NCBI RefSeq assembly: GCF_040560245.1
Contig: NZ_JAKMWP010000001.1
Length of the DNA: 64,000 bases
Source: Morganella sibonii
GTDB lineage: Bacteria; Pseudomonadota; Gammaproteobacteria; Enterobacterales; Enterobacteriaceae
Strand: one strand, 5' to 3'
Below the pieces are notes generated by a model. The model was given only the letters and a program-made list of their open reading frames with translations, was not told the origin of the DNA and did not search any database. Position numbers and translations under genes: made by a program. How positions within the stretch are numbered: the stretch's first letter is position 1; each line of letters opens with the position of its first letter. This document shows, piece after piece, positions 42,811 to 51,959 of this stretch.

Positions 42811-43842
42811 TCATTTTTCACCTGAACCTGCGGCATCTTCTTTAAAACGGAGTTTAAGGTTTTCTGGTATTTCCGGGTCACTGTTGACCGCGTCAGCAAA
42901 CATCCGTTGCACCGGGATAACTTCATCCTGCCGGTATGCCTCCCGCGCTTTCAGCGGGTCGCCCAGTCCGCCGACATTGCCGGGAATAATACCGGCCAGA
43001 CCCGCCGGGAACCTGTGGGCGGTGAGAACGTCCTGAGCACTGATATTTTTTACGTTACTGAATTCATCATTGGCAGAAATATCCCCCACAGGAATAAATT
43101 TAATCCCCTCCGGATCCCCTTTCGGAATGTGAACAAACATAGTTTCAAAGTTACCGATACCTTTACTATGCTTGAGTTTATCGGCAATCATCTCTTCAAC
43201 CTCGTCAGTAAGTGACGGGTCATTACAGTAAAGCATCCCGCCGGTGTGAGCACCGTTGTGATAGTACCGCCGGCGGAAAATAGTTGCCTCGCTGTTCAGT
43301 AATGCCGCATGAATACCGCCGATATAGTCAGGGATGCCGTAAACCTGCTGCTGCGGGTCGTACTGCTTCATGAAAATCACATCATCTGGGATGCAGACCA
43401 GCGGTTCCCCCTCCTGCAATATCACAAAATCATCATTTTTGCGCCGGCGGGTAAACAATGCGGGCAAAACATGCAGGCCGGTGACCTCACCCCAGTAATT
43501 ACGCAGTTTCAGAATGGCAACATCACCGAAAATCAGATAATCAAGGACAGACGCGCGTAAATCCTGATGGTTCAGCCCCCCGCCAACAAAATCAGACAGC
43601 ACCATGTTGGCCCGGGCATGAATAACACCGCCGTGCTGGCCGTTCAGGTTTACCAATTGAGCCAGCGCAATGCGGTCAATCGGCAATGTGTAGTGATCAT
43701 AATCGTTGTCATACCAGATATTCTGATAATCCGTGTGTGTGGTTAAAATCGGCTCAGGATTACCCAGGGTAATAATGCTCATATTCCGTTTTGTGGTGGT
43801 CTTTTTTTCCGTTGTCTTCCGTAATTTTTTTTTAATCATCAT
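42811..43842 (-). CDS. Q: Portal protein (P2 gpQ type)
   Basis: A protein of about 343 residues of the PBSX/P2 portal family, with conserved ANMVLSDFVGGGL, YGIPDYIGGIHAALLN, FRRRYYHNGAHTGGM and the C-terminal RFPAGLAGIIPGNVGGLGD. It forms the dodecameric ring through which DNA enters the head. ATG 43842 follows AAAGG; the longer in-frame start to 43881 would overlap the terminase gene. Transcribed leftward from the divergent late promoter region. Confidence 0.92.
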   Translation of the reverse strand: MMIKKKLRKTTEKKTTTKRNMSIITLGNPEPILTTHTDYQNIWYDNDYDHYTLPIDRIALAQLVNLNGQHGGVIHARANMVLSDFVGGGLNHQDLRASVLDYLIFGDVAILKLRNYWGEVTGLHVLPALFTRRRKNDDFVILQEGEPLVCIPDDVIFMKQYDPQQQVYGIPDYIGGIHAALLNSEATIFRRRYYHNGAHTGGMLYCNDPSLTDEVEEMIADKLKHSKGIGNFETMFVHIPKGDPEGIKFIPVGDISANDEFSNVKNISAQDVLTAHRFPAGLAGIIPGNVGGLGDPLKAREAYRQDEVIPVQRMFADAVNSDPEIPENLKLRFKEDAAGSGEK

Positions 43843-43849
43843 GCAGCCT

Positions 43850-45610
43850 TTAGAATCTGTATTTAGATTTGCGTTGTTCAATTAATGGCTCATTTGCAAC
43901 CGCGTGAGAGATAGCCCAGAAGACGTCGGCATGCCCAGTTTCCTGACTGCGGTCGGCAACAAACGTCATTGAGCCGCCTTTTTGTGTTGTTGTGCGGCGG
44001 ATAGCCAGAAAACAGGCTGTTATCTCTTTTTGCTCTTTATCCCAGGCGATCCGCTGTTCGTCTACCAGGTCAATCATTTTGAGTACCAGCTGATTTTTCA
44101 TATTCAGGCTGTAGCTGATAGGCATTGTTTCCCGATGGGCAAAATCCGCAACCATTTCATACACCCCGCTTCCGATCCCCGTGGTATCAATGCCGATATG
44201 GGTAAATCGGTATGATTTTGTTAAATCTTCAATCTGTTTCGCCTGGTGTTTCCATGCCATCCCCTGCCAGTAGAATGTTGCAAGCACCCGGAAGCATTCG
44301 CCGGACCCTTCCGGCGGCGCGACAATCACAAAAGTGGATGTGTCGCCGGAACGTGCCGGATCATACCCGCCCCATACCTCACGGTTGCCGAACGGACGCG
44401 CGGCATCCGGGTCGTGATCATCCCAAAGCCCGATATCAACGGCGCATTTTTCCAGGTCGTTATATTTGAAGACTGACGCGCCGGAATCAACAAACACACA
44501 CATATACAACATGTCAAAGGTGTCTTTGTTGTAGCGGTTGCGCAGTTTTTCGATAGAGGCCAGGTTAAAGCCGTTACGGACAGCGTCCTCAATGGTAATG
44601 ACATAACGCCACTGACCATCCGGGCAATCCCTGCCGCCGTCCTGCATATCCTCAAATTCAGGAAATTCGATATCTTTACGTTTAGAGTCGGTACCGCGCC
44701 ACTCGTCACCCGTCCAGAACGGGTAAGCAGGATGTGTTTTTGAACTCGGCGTTGAAAAGTAGGTGGTGCGCCATTTGTCGTGTGTGGCCATGGCGGAAGC
44801 GACATCATTCAGCTTTTTGAAATCTGGGACCCAAAAATATTCATCACAGTAAAGATGCCCACTGTAGGATTGCGCGGTGTTTTTATTGGTGGACAAAAAG
44901 CGCAGTTCCGCGCCGTTGCTCAGTCTGATCGGGTTGCCGGTCAGGGTCACACCGAAATACTGCTCTGCGATATTGACGATATAAGAGCGGAAGACCTCCG
45001 CCTGTGGACGGGACGCGGATAAAAATATCTGCGGGTCGCCGGTTAACACGGCATCTTCAAAAGCTTCAAAGGCAAAATACCAGGTCGCGCCAATCTGGCG
45101 GGATTTCAGGATATTGCGGATAGCCTTTTTAATATTGATGCGCAGATGCTTCTGATAGCCGAACAGCATTTCATCGGCAAATTTCTGGAAATCTTCCGGG
45201 GTCAGCTCAGAAATATCGTTTTTCTTATACCGGCGTTTTTTCTGCGGCTCTCCGTTTTCATCCGTGGTGTACCCGCCGCCGGATCCCGCCTGTGCTTTGG
45301 ACGCTGCCAGCTTTTCTTTGTGCTTATTCTGCTGTGATATCAGTTTGACGTGATGGGCGATCAGCCTGTCCAGCTCATCTTTATCGGCATCACTTTTATT
45401 ATTCCGCTCTGTCAGCAGCACCACGCGGCGGTTTATCGCCTCAATCACGCTTTCATGACTGAGCATATCCGCCCAGTTCCATTTCTGCGCCCAGTAATAA
45501 ACGATCCGCCGGTTAGGCAGATTTAATTCCTCCGCAATTTCCGCCGGAGTATAGCGCCGCAGATAGAGTGATTTTGCGACCTGTATTTTTGCATCAGAGT
45601 GTTTAGCCAT
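43850..45610 (-). CDS. P: Terminase large subunit, ATPase/nuclease (P2 gpP type)
   Basis: A 586-residue packaging motor. The N-terminal HTH-like region (YTPAEIAEELNLPNRR) is followed by the ATPase domain with Walker A-like KSRQIGAT and Walker B-like YCDEYF, and a C-terminal RNase-H-fold nuclease with GGYDPARSGD, HIGIDTTGIG and TGHADVFWA acidic residues. It cuts concatemers at cos and pumps DNA into the prohead with gpM. ATG 45610 or 45616 may be used. The ATPase part is the evident parent or cousin of the protein at 41510-42190. Confidence 0.93.
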   Translation of the reverse strand: MAKHSDAKIQVAKSLYLRRYTPAEIAEELNLPNRRIVYYWAQKWNWADMLSHESVIEAINRRVVLLTERNNKSDADKDELDRLIAHHVKLISQQNKHKEKLAASKAQAGSGGGYTTDENGEPQKKRRYKKNDISELTPEDFQKFADEMLFGYQKHLRINIKKAIRNILKSRQIGATWYFAFEAFEDAVLTGDPQIFLSASRPQAEVFRSYIVNIAEQYFGVTLTGNPIRLSNGAELRFLSTNKNTAQSYSGHLYCDEYFWVPDFKKLNDVASAMATHDKWRTTYFSTPSSKTHPAYPFWTGDEWRGTDSKRKDIEFPEFEDMQDGGRDCPDGQWRYVITIEDAVRNGFNLASIEKLRNRYNKDTFDMLYMCVFVDSGASVFKYNDLEKCAVDIGLWDDHDPDAARPFGNREVWGGYDPARSGDTSTFVIVAPPEGSGECFRVLATFYWQGMAWKHQAKQIEDLTKSYRFTHIGIDTTGIGSGVYEMVADFAHRETMPISYSLNMKNQLVLKMIDLVDEQRIAWDKEQKEITACFLAIRRTTTQKGGSMTFVADRSQETGHADVFWAISHAVANEPLIEQRKSKYRF

Positions 45611-45621
45611 AGTCATGACAT

Positions 45622-45677
45622 TGTGCGGTATCAGGAACAGCGCGGCATCAACAGGATTTCGGATAACGGGCTATATC
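45622..45677 (+). promoter_or_regulatory. Ogr-dependent late promoter of the head operon
   Basis: TGT at 45622-45624, 12 bp, ACA at 45637-45639 matches the Ogr/Delta site. TATATC at 45672-45677 would be the -10, placing the site centre close to -55 as required for this activator family. No good -35 is present, as usual for activator-dependent promoters. Confidence 0.6.
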
Positions 45678-45746
45678 CGAACTGAACCATTCGCGGTGTG
45701 AATCGTTATTCGTAATACTGGCATCCTCAAAAGGAATGAGGGTGCT

Positions 45747-46529
45747 ATGTCACAACTGAAAACAACATGGCTCTGTATCGCCACGGAAGGCGACACCGTC
45801 GACGGGAGGATTATAGAGAGACAGGACATTATTGATGCCGTCGAACTTTACAATCCGGCGCTGTATACCGCACTTATCTGGCCTGAGCACAATCATGATG
45901 CCGACCCGATGGGCGAAGTTGCCGAACTGATGGCAGAAGATGATGAGACCGGCACATTGCACCTGTTTGCAAAACTGATCCCGTTCATCAATCTGATTGA
46001 AGCCAACAGCCGGAACGACTTTCTTTTTACATCTGTTGAATTCACGCCGGACGGCAACTTCCGGGGAACAGGGAAGACATACCTTGAAGGATTGGGCGTG
46101 ACCAATGAACCGGCCAGTGTCGGAACAACGCGACTCAAATTCTACAGCAACCAGAAAAGGAACCGAAAAATGCCATTAGATACAAGCTGGCGTAAAAAAT
46201 ACAACATCGCTGAACCACAACCGGCACCGGAACCACAACCGGCACCAGCTGATGATGCCATGTTGCAGGAGCTGGCACAGGCGCTGGCAGCGGCGGAAGA
46301 CAAAATTGCCGAGCTGGAAGCGAAACTGGCTGAAACCCAGCAGGAAGTAACAGACGTGCAGGAAGACGTTGATACCGTCAAGGAAGTGGTTGATACCGAA
46401 GACTTTGCAAAACTGCGCGATAACCTGCCTGAAATTACAAAAAACTTCAGCAAGTTAAATCAGATTGCGTCCCGCACGCCGTCCCGCAATCCGCAGGGAA
46501 ATAAAAACGAACGTTTTAATTTCATTTAA
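45747..46529 (+). CDS. O: Capsid scaffolding protein and protease (P2 gpO type)
   Basis: A 260-residue protein that combines a serine protease and a scaffold. The catalytic triad reads D19, H48 and S96 (in FTSVEF), matching the P2 gpO Asp-His-Ser set. The C-terminal half is a long coiled coil (AQALAAAEDKIAELEAKLAE). It directs capsid assembly and then cleaves itself and the capsid protein. A PEPQPAP repeat links the two parts. AAAGGAATGAGGGTGC precedes the start. Confidence 0.93.
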   Translation: MSQLKTTWLCIATEGDTVDGRIIERQDIIDAVELYNPALYTALIWPEHNHDADPMGEVAELMAEDDETGTLHLFAKLIPFINLIEANSRNDFLFTSVEFTPDGNFRGTGKTYLEGLGVTNEPASVGTTRLKFYSNQKRNRKMPLDTSWRKKYNIAEPQPAPEPQPAPADDAMLQELAQALAAAEDKIAELEAKLAETQQEVTDVQEDVDTVKEVVDTEDFAKLRDNLPEITKNFSKLNQIASRTPSRNPQGNKNERFNFI

Positions 46530-46559
46530 TTATTCAGAACATTCAGGAGAAGGATATCC

Positions 46560-47576
46560 ATGCAACTGAATCAGCGGGCGCGCCAGTTTTTAAAGCAGTA
46601 TGCGGCTGGTCTGGCCAAAGCCTACGGGGTTGAAGATACCTCACGATATTTCGCACTGACTGACCCGAAAGAAACCTCACTCCGTGCGGCTCTGATGGAA
46701 GAAGTCAGTTTCTTAAACATGATCACGGTTGTCGACGTTGACCAGCTTCAGGGACAGGTTGTGTCGGTCGGTAATCCGGGGCTGTTTACCGGGCGTGTGG
46801 AAGACGGGCGTTTTTCACGTAAAACCAATGTGGACGGTAACACTTATCAGCTGGTTGAAACCGATTCCGGCGCGGCACTGACATGGCATCTGCTGTCTGT
46901 GTGGGCGAACTCCGGTACAGAAAATGAGTTTTTCCAGCGTATGCAGAACTTCATTAATGAATGTTTTGCACTGGATATGCTGCGTATCGGTTTTAACGGT
47001 ACACATGTGGCCAAAACCACAGATCCGGAAACCTACAAAAACGGCGAAGACGTTAACGTAGGCTGGCATAAAATCGCCAAAGACTGGGACGGTGGTAAAC
47101 AGGTTATCACCGAAGCGGTAACACTGGATGATAAAGGTGATTTCCGTTCGCTGGATGCGATGGCACAGGAAATCGTAAACACCTGTATTCCGGTGCAGTA
47201 CCGTACTGATCCGCGTCTTGTCGTGCTGGCCGGTGCCGATCTCGTCGCTGCTGAACAGCACCGTCTGTATCAGGCCGCTGACCGTCCGACAGAAAAAATC
47301 GCGGCTCAGATGCTGGGTACCACAATTGCCGGGCGCACCGCGTATATTCCGCCGTTTATGCCGGGTAAACGCATGGTTGTCACTACCCTGTCAAACCTGC
47401 ATATCTACACGCAGCGCGGTACGCGTCAGCGTAAGGCGGAGTTTGTGGAAGACCGCAAACAGTACGAAAACAAATACCTGCGTAATGAAGGGTATGCGCT
47501 GGAGTACCCGGAACTGTACGGTGCAATTGATGAAAGCGCGGTGACTATCGGCACCGTTGCGGAGCCGAAGGAGTAA
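46560..47576 (+). CDS. N: Major capsid protein (P2 gpN type)
   Basis: A 338-residue HK97-fold capsid protein of the P2 family, recognised from MQLNQRARQFLKQYAAGLAKAYG at the start (the part removed at maturation), the NPGLFTGRVEDGRF loop and the IPVQYRTDPRLVVLAGADLVA core. AGGAGAAGG precedes it, and it is followed 3 nt later by gpM. Confidence 0.94.
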   Translation: MQLNQRARQFLKQYAAGLAKAYGVEDTSRYFALTDPKETSLRAALMEEVSFLNMITVVDVDQLQGQVVSVGNPGLFTGRVEDGRFSRKTNVDGNTYQLVETDSGAALTWHLLSVWANSGTENEFFQRMQNFINECFALDMLRIGFNGTHVAKTTDPETYKNGEDVNVGWHKIAKDWDGGKQVITEAVTLDDKGDFRSLDAMAQEIVNTCIPVQYRTDPRLVVLAGADLVAAEQHRLYQAADRPTEKIAAQMLGTTIAGRTAYIPPFMPGKRMVVTTLSNLHIYTQRGTRQRKAEFVEDRKQYENKYLRNEGYALEYPELYGAIDESAVTIGTVAEPKE

Positions 47577-47579
47577 GTC

Positions 47580-48281
47580 ATGGCTCTGTCACCCGGACAA
47601 CGGCACCGCTTAAAAGTTGAGATGCGGCAGCAAACCGAAAGGCAGCAGGCGGTTGCCATTGCTGACGGTGAAAGCATGCATTTGCAGGCGCGGGCTGTTG
47701 ACCGGGATGCCGCACGGCTCAAAGGGCTGACGATGGCCGAACGCACGGAGATAAAAAAGCGGGAATTCCTGCCGAACTACCTCCCCACTGCGCAACGCTA
47801 TCTTGATGAGGGAAAGGTCTATAAAAACCCGATCTTCTCCTACTGTGTCGTGTGGCTGTTTGATATCGGGGATTTCCAAAAGGGATTGGATTGGGCGGAC
47901 ATCGCCATTGAGCAGGGACAGCTCACCCCGGGGTTTAAAAGCGGATTTCCGGCTTTTGTGGCTGATACCGTCCTTGAATGGGCGCAGCTGGAAAGCGAAG
48001 CCGGAAACTCTGTTGAGCCGTATTTCTCGCGGACATTTAAAAACGTCACTGAAAAGTGGCGCATCCACGAAAAGATACAGGCCAAGTGGTACAAGTTCGC
48101 TGCTCTGGAACTGCTGAAAGGTGATAACACCGAAGCAAAAGCCAGCGCGATAGACAACACAGAAACACTGGAACTGGCGGATTCGTACCTTGCACGTGCG
48201 CATCAGCTGAACCATAAAAGCGGTGTCAGAACGCACCGGGCGCGTATCGCAATGCGCCTCCGTGCGCTCACCGCTGAATAA
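47580..48281 (+). CDS. M: Terminase small subunit (P2 gpM type)
   Basis: A 233-residue protein of the P2 gpM family (MALSPGQRHRLKVEMRQQ; FSYCVVWLFDIGDFQKGLDWADIAIEQ). It recognises cos and works with the large subunit. Full length. Confidence 0.92.
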   Translation: MALSPGQRHRLKVEMRQQTERQQAVAIADGESMHLQARAVDRDAARLKGLTMAERTEIKKREFLPNYLPTAQRYLDEGKVYKNPIFSYCVVWLFDIGDFQKGLDWADIAIEQGQLTPGFKSGFPAFVADTVLEWAQLESEAGNSVEPYFSRTFKNVTEKWRIHEKIQAKWYKFAALELLKGDNTEAKASAIDNTETLELADSYLARAHQLNHKSGVRTHRARIAMRLRALTAE

Positions 48282-48298
48282 CAACTACCGCAAGCCAA

Positions 48299-48366
48299 AG
48301 CGGGCGCGGCGGAGGCAATGCAGTTAACTGCGATTGGCCACGGATGCCGGACAGCCCGCTTTTTTT
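48299..48366 (+). terminator. Structured intergenic element between M and L
   Basis: An outer stem AGCGGGC/GCCCGCT (48299-48305, 48354-48360) ends in seven T's and encloses GCAGTTAACTGC (48320-48331) and further GC-rich pairs. It looks like an intrinsic terminator with a long branched loop, or a processing site, inside the late operon. Confidence 0.5.
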
Positions 48367-48374
48367 AAGGATTC

Positions 48375-48830
48375 ATGATGTTTGACGGAAACGACGGCGA
48401 TTACCGGGAAGAAATCATCACCAATAACGGCTTCTGGCCGGATGTGGATTTGCAGGACTTTCAGCGGAGCCGCGCTATTCCGACAGACATCAGCGCTGAT
48501 TTTCTGGCAGACGCGCTGATCGCCACTCTGACTGAGGTCAACGGCGAACTGTCAGAAGTACAAAAAAAACACCAGGCAGACGGATTTGCAACGGCACAGG
48601 ATGTGCCGGGTGTTTCCCGCAAAGGCCGGAACGCGCTGTGTGCTCAGTACCTGAAAGCGGTTTTCGCCAGGGCAAAAGCGGATTTACTCGGCGAGTACAC
48701 CGCCATTATCAGCCGGGCACCGAACCCGCAGCAGGAAAGCCCGGAACTGCGCCGCCGGTTGCTGGCTGAGTCCGCACTGGTGATCCGTAATATGAAAGGC
48801 CTGAAACGTGCCACGGTGAAAACGATATGA
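48375..48830 (+). CDS. L: Head completion/stabilisation protein (P2 gpL type)
   Basis: A 151-residue protein with the gpL signature of ITNNGFWPDVDLQDFQRSRAIPTDI and a helical C-terminus. It closes the filled head as a connector adaptor. Starts at 48375 or 48378 (two adjacent ATGs behind AAGG). It overlaps the next gene (ATGA). Confidence 0.9.
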   Translation: MMFDGNDGDYREEIITNNGFWPDVDLQDFQRSRAIPTDISADFLADALIATLTEVNGELSEVQKKHQADGFATAQDVPGVSRKGRNALCAQYLKAVFARAKADLLGEYTAIISRAPNPQQESPELRRRLLAESALVIRNMKGLKRATVKTI

Positions 48831-49297
48831 GCAAATTACAGCAGCTGACCGATTTTCTGAAAAAGAACCTGCCGGAAGGTGTGTGTTCCGTGGAATTCAG
48901 CAGCGAAATGGACAGTATTCAGTTTATCCCGGCGCAGCGTGATCTCGGTAATGGTCAGTACCGGATGCACATTCAGCAATATAACGCGGTAATCGCTTGG
49001 GGGCGTTTCCCTTATAAGCAGGTAGACCCGCGCTATATCGGCATCCTGATCGATGCTTGGCTGAATGAAAATGACGATATTGATGATATTCAGCTTGATT
49101 TAGACCGCCCGTCAATGGATGTCGATGTTAATGACGAACATCAGGCGGTTGTGGTTGTTGAATTGCAGCTTGCCGAGAACGTCAGCATGCGTGAAGACAA
49201 AAAAGGCATTGTGCCGATGGATGGCAAGCGCTGGACGCTGTGTGAGCCGGAACACTGGATTGCCGAAGATGCTGAAATTACCGGGTCCAGACAATGA
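48827..49297 (+). CDS. R: Tail completion protein (P2 gpR-like)
   Basis: A 156-residue protein of the phage tail protein R family (LQQLTDFLKKNLP; the aromatic/acidic RYIGILIDAWLNENDD). In P2 it joins tail and head. It overlaps both neighbours by 4 nt. Confidence 0.82.
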   Translation: MSKLQQLTDFLKKNLPEGVCSVEFSSEMDSIQFIPAQRDLGNGQYRMHIQQYNAVIAWGRFPYKQVDPRYIGILIDAWLNENDDIDDIQLDLDRPSMDVDVNDEHQAVVVVELQLAENVSMREDKKGIVPMDGKRWTLCEPEHWIAEDAEITGSRQ

Positions 49298-49962
49298 TAT
49301 CAGGCGGTCTGGATCCGGCGCAGTTTAAAAAGTTACAGGAAACCCTGAAACGGCTGGACTTACCGCAAAAAAAGCGCCAGCGCCTGTTATGGCGAATTGC
49401 GAAATACGGCGTGATAGCAGCAGCAAAACGCAACGTGAGAAACCAGCAGACCCCGGACGGTCAGCCGTGGGATCCGCGTAAGGGCAACTGGCGTAAAAAG
49501 ATGCTGCGCAATATGCCGAAACTGCTACACATCCGGGAAATGCCGGAAACAGAAAGCGTCCGTATCTACCTGAAAGGCGGTAAATACCGCAATGGTAAAA
49601 AGGATATTCCTGCCGGGGTTGTCGGGTACTCACAACAGCACGGTATGAGTGTCAGCATCAGTAAAAGCAGCTTTAAATCGCAGCGGGACAACTCGCGGAA
49701 AGCGACAAAAAAGCAGGCTAAAAGGTTGCGCGAATTGGGCTGCAAAGTCCGCAAGGGCAAAGGCTGGCGCAAACCGGCGATAAAAGATATCGAAGGTGCA
49801 ATGAGTTTTACACAGGCGGGGCTGTTGATCCGCATCCTGAGTGATGAAGAACCGAAAAATTCATGGGCGATTGATGTGCCGTCCCGCGAGTTTTTAGGCA
49901 TCAGCCAGGATGATTTTGAAAAAGCACTTGCCCGACAGTTACAAGGGATCGGATTTGGTTAA
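49294..49962 (+). CDS. S: Phage virion morphogenesis protein (P2 gpS type)
   Basis: A 222-residue basic protein of the Phage_tail_S family (QTPDGQPWDPRKGNW; IPAGVVGYSQQHGM; REFLGISQDDFE). It takes part in tail completion and head joining. It is somewhat longer than P2 gpS, with a Lys/Arg-rich insertion at about residues 130-165. Confidence 0.85.
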   Translation: MISGGLDPAQFKKLQETLKRLDLPQKKRQRLLWRIAKYGVIAAAKRNVRNQQTPDGQPWDPRKGNWRKKMLRNMPKLLHIREMPETESVRIYLKGGKYRNGKKDIPAGVVGYSQQHGMSVSISKSSFKSQRDNSRKATKKQAKRLRELGCKVRKGKGWRKPAIKDIEGAMSFTQAGLLIRILSDEEPKNSWAIDVPSREFLGISQDDFEKALARQLQGIGFG

Positions 49963-49983
49963 TCAGTCATGCAGGTACAGATA

Positions 49984-50058
49984 ATGACGCATACGCAATA
50001 CGCCGGAATGATACTGCTTTGCATATTTATGTATCTGGCTGATACAGGGCAACTTTAA
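49984..50058 (+). CDS. Possible 24-residue membrane peptide
   Basis: MTHTQYAGMILLCIFMYLAD is a single hydrophobic helix in the space before the sheath gene; an in-frame ATG at 49969 gives 29 residues. The evidence is position and hydrophobicity only. Confidence 0.3.
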   Translation: MTHTQYAGMILLCIFMYLADTGQL

Positions 50059-50072
50059 AGAGGGATTTTTTT

Positions 50073-51191
50073 ATGACATGGCCATTTGTGCAGGTCAATC
50101 AGCTGAACCAGTTGCAGGGCGAGACAAAAGAAGTCGAACGCACTGTGCTGTTTATCGGCACCGGGAAAACCAACACCGGCAAAACGGTATCTGTTAACAC
50201 ACAGACTGATTTTGACGATGTGCTGGGGCGTGATGACAGTACCCTGAAAAATATCGTGATGGCCGCAATGGCAAACGCCGGTCAGAACTGGTCCGGGTAT
50301 GTGCATGTGATTGCTGAGGATGCCGAACCGCTGGCATTTGTTGACGCCGTCATTGCCGCGCAGGATGTGGCCAGCACTGAGGGCTATATACTGACGGTAC
50401 CGGCAACAAAAGAAATTATCGAAGCCGCCAACACACTACGGGCAACACTGATCGCAAAATACGGGCGCTGGGTCTGGTCAATTCTGGCCGTGGACGGTGC
50501 GCAGGAAAGTGAAAATTGGGCGGATTATGTTACCCGCGTGACAGAGCTGCAAAAAGGCTTTGCCGCCTCATCGGTGCAGTTGGTGCCGAAATTATGGGGT
50601 AAAGAGCCGGGTGTACTGGCCGGTCGCCTCTGTAATCGTGCGGTAACCATTGCTGACACTCCGGCCCGGGTAAAAACCGGTGCGCTGATCGATATGGGCG
50701 CGGAACGTCCGGTTGATGGTACCGGGAAAGAAATCGACCTTGCCACGCTTCAGGCGCTGGAAAAGAACCGTATCAGTGTGCCGATGTGGTACCCGGACTA
50801 TGACGGCCTGTACTGGGCAGATGCCCGTACACTGGATGTTGAGGGCGGTGATTATCAGGCTATTGAGAATCTGCGCATCGTTGACAAAGTGGCGCGTAAT
50901 GTCCGCATCCGGGCGATTGCAAAAATCGGTGACCGCAGCCTGAACAGCACACCGAACAGCATCGAAACCCACAAAGCCTATTTTTCCCGTGTGATGCGTG
51001 AAATGTCACGCTCCAGTGAAATTAACGGTATCACCTTCCCGGGTGAGTGCCGTCCGCCGCAGGAAGGTGATGTGGTGATTACATGGAAAACAAAAACATT
51101 AGTCGCTGTTTATTTCCTCGTCCGCACCTACGAGTGCCCGAAAGGGATTGAAGCCAGCGTTATTCTGGATTTGTCACTGGAGAATGAATAA
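50073..51191 (+). CDS. Tail sheath protein, HP1/K139 type (DUF2586)
   Basis: A 372-residue protein that I recognise as the DUF2586 sheath-like family of HP1, K139 and related phages, not the P2 gpFI type. Features are TWPFVQVNQLNQLQGE at the start, RWVWSILAVDGAQESENWADY, and VPMWYPDYDGLYWADARTLD. It is a contractile tail sheath subunit by gene order. AGAGGG precedes the ATG. It overlaps the tube gene by 1 nt. Confidence 0.8.
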   Translation: MTWPFVQVNQLNQLQGETKEVERTVLFIGTGKTNTGKTVSVNTQTDFDDVLGRDDSTLKNIVMAAMANAGQNWSGYVHVIAEDAEPLAFVDAVIAAQDVASTEGYILTVPATKEIIEAANTLRATLIAKYGRWVWSILAVDGAQESENWADYVTRVTELQKGFAASSVQLVPKLWGKEPGVLAGRLCNRAVTIADTPARVKTGALIDMGAERPVDGTGKEIDLATLQALEKNRISVPMWYPDYDGLYWADARTLDVEGGDYQAIENLRIVDKVARNVRIRAIAKIGDRSLNSTPNSIETHKAYFSRVMREMSRSSEINGITFPGECRPPQEGDVVITWKTKTLVAVYFLVRTYECPKGIEASVILDLSLENE

Positions 51192-51649
51192 TGAGTACTA
51201 AGCGTATTTCCGGTCAGTCCTTTGATTTCAATCTGGACGGCGCATTAATTCATGTCGAAAAATCGACATTAAGCCTCACGGATAACACCGCTGCTGCACA
51301 GACTCAGGGTGTCCCGGATGGCTGGATTTCGGGTGATGTTTCTGCCGAGGGTGAACTGGAATTCAGCACTAAAGCATTAGCTATTTTGAAAGCTAAAGCG
51401 CGTGCGACAGGGTCATGGCGCAGTATTCCGGCGGTTGATCTGATGTGGTATGCAAAAGCCGGGTCAGAGGAAATGAAAGTGGAAGCCTTCGGCTGCAAAC
51501 TGATCCTCTCTGACATTCTCGACCAGGACCCGAAAGGCGGCAGTGTGGTCAGCCTGAAAGTGAAGTTTGTTGTTACCAGTCCGGATTTTGTCCGAATCGA
51601 CGGCATCCCGTATCTGGAATCTGAACTGACAGATAATTTAATCGGTTAA
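51191..51649 (+). CDS. Tail tube protein, HP1 type (DUF2597)
   Basis: A 152-residue protein (KRISGQSFDFNLDGALIHVEK; DVSAEGELEFSTKAL; LSDILDQDPKGGS) of the DUF2597 family that follows the sheath in HP1-like phages. The likely role is the inner tail tube, inferred from gene order and its beta-rich character. Confidence 0.78.
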   Translation: MSTKRISGQSFDFNLDGALIHVEKSTLSLTDNTAAAQTQGVPDGWISGDVSAEGELEFSTKALAILKAKARATGSWRSIPAVDLMWYAKAGSEEMKVEAFGCKLILSDILDQDPKGGSVVSLKVKFVVTSPDFVRIDGIPYLESELTDNLIG

Positions 51650-51665
51650 ACAAGGATATATGTTC

Positions 51666-51959
51666 ATGGAAGAACATAACAAAACATTTATTACGTTGTT
51701 GATTATGGGCGCGGTGATCGCGCTGGCCAAAACACTGGCCGGGGATGAGCCGATTACTGTCCGGCTGTTTGTCAGCCGTATGATTTTGGGATCTGCCGTA
51801 TCGGTGATGGCCGGTGCGCTGCTGGTCTGGTGGCCTGATATCAGTCCGCTGGCCGTTACCGGCATCGGGTCGGCATTGGGTATCGCGGGTTATCAGTGCG
51901 TTGAAATGTGGCTGAAAAAGCGCGGCAGCAGGTTACTTACAGGGAAAATGGAAAAATGA
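51666..51959 (+). CDS. Holin
   Basis: A 97-residue protein with three hydrophobic stretches (FITLLIMGAVIALAKTL; LFVSRMILGSAVSVMAGALLV; LAVTGIGSALGIAGY) and a charged C-terminus. This fits a class I/II holin of HP1-like phages. ATG 51666 has AAGGA nine bases upstream; an ATG at 51660 is too close to it. The stop overlaps the endolysin ATG. Confidence 0.82.
   Translation: MEEHNKTFITLLIMGAVIALAKTLAGDEPITVRLFVSRMILGSAVSVMAGALLVWWPDISPLAVTGIGSALGIAGYQCVEMWLKKRGSRLLTGKMEK

Noticed and set aside
50030..50055. TGTATC-N5-GATACA inverted repeat before the sheath gene as a late (Ogr) promoter site
   Set aside because: The spacing between TGT and ACA is 11, not 12, and a start site 55 bp away would fall inside the sheath gene.
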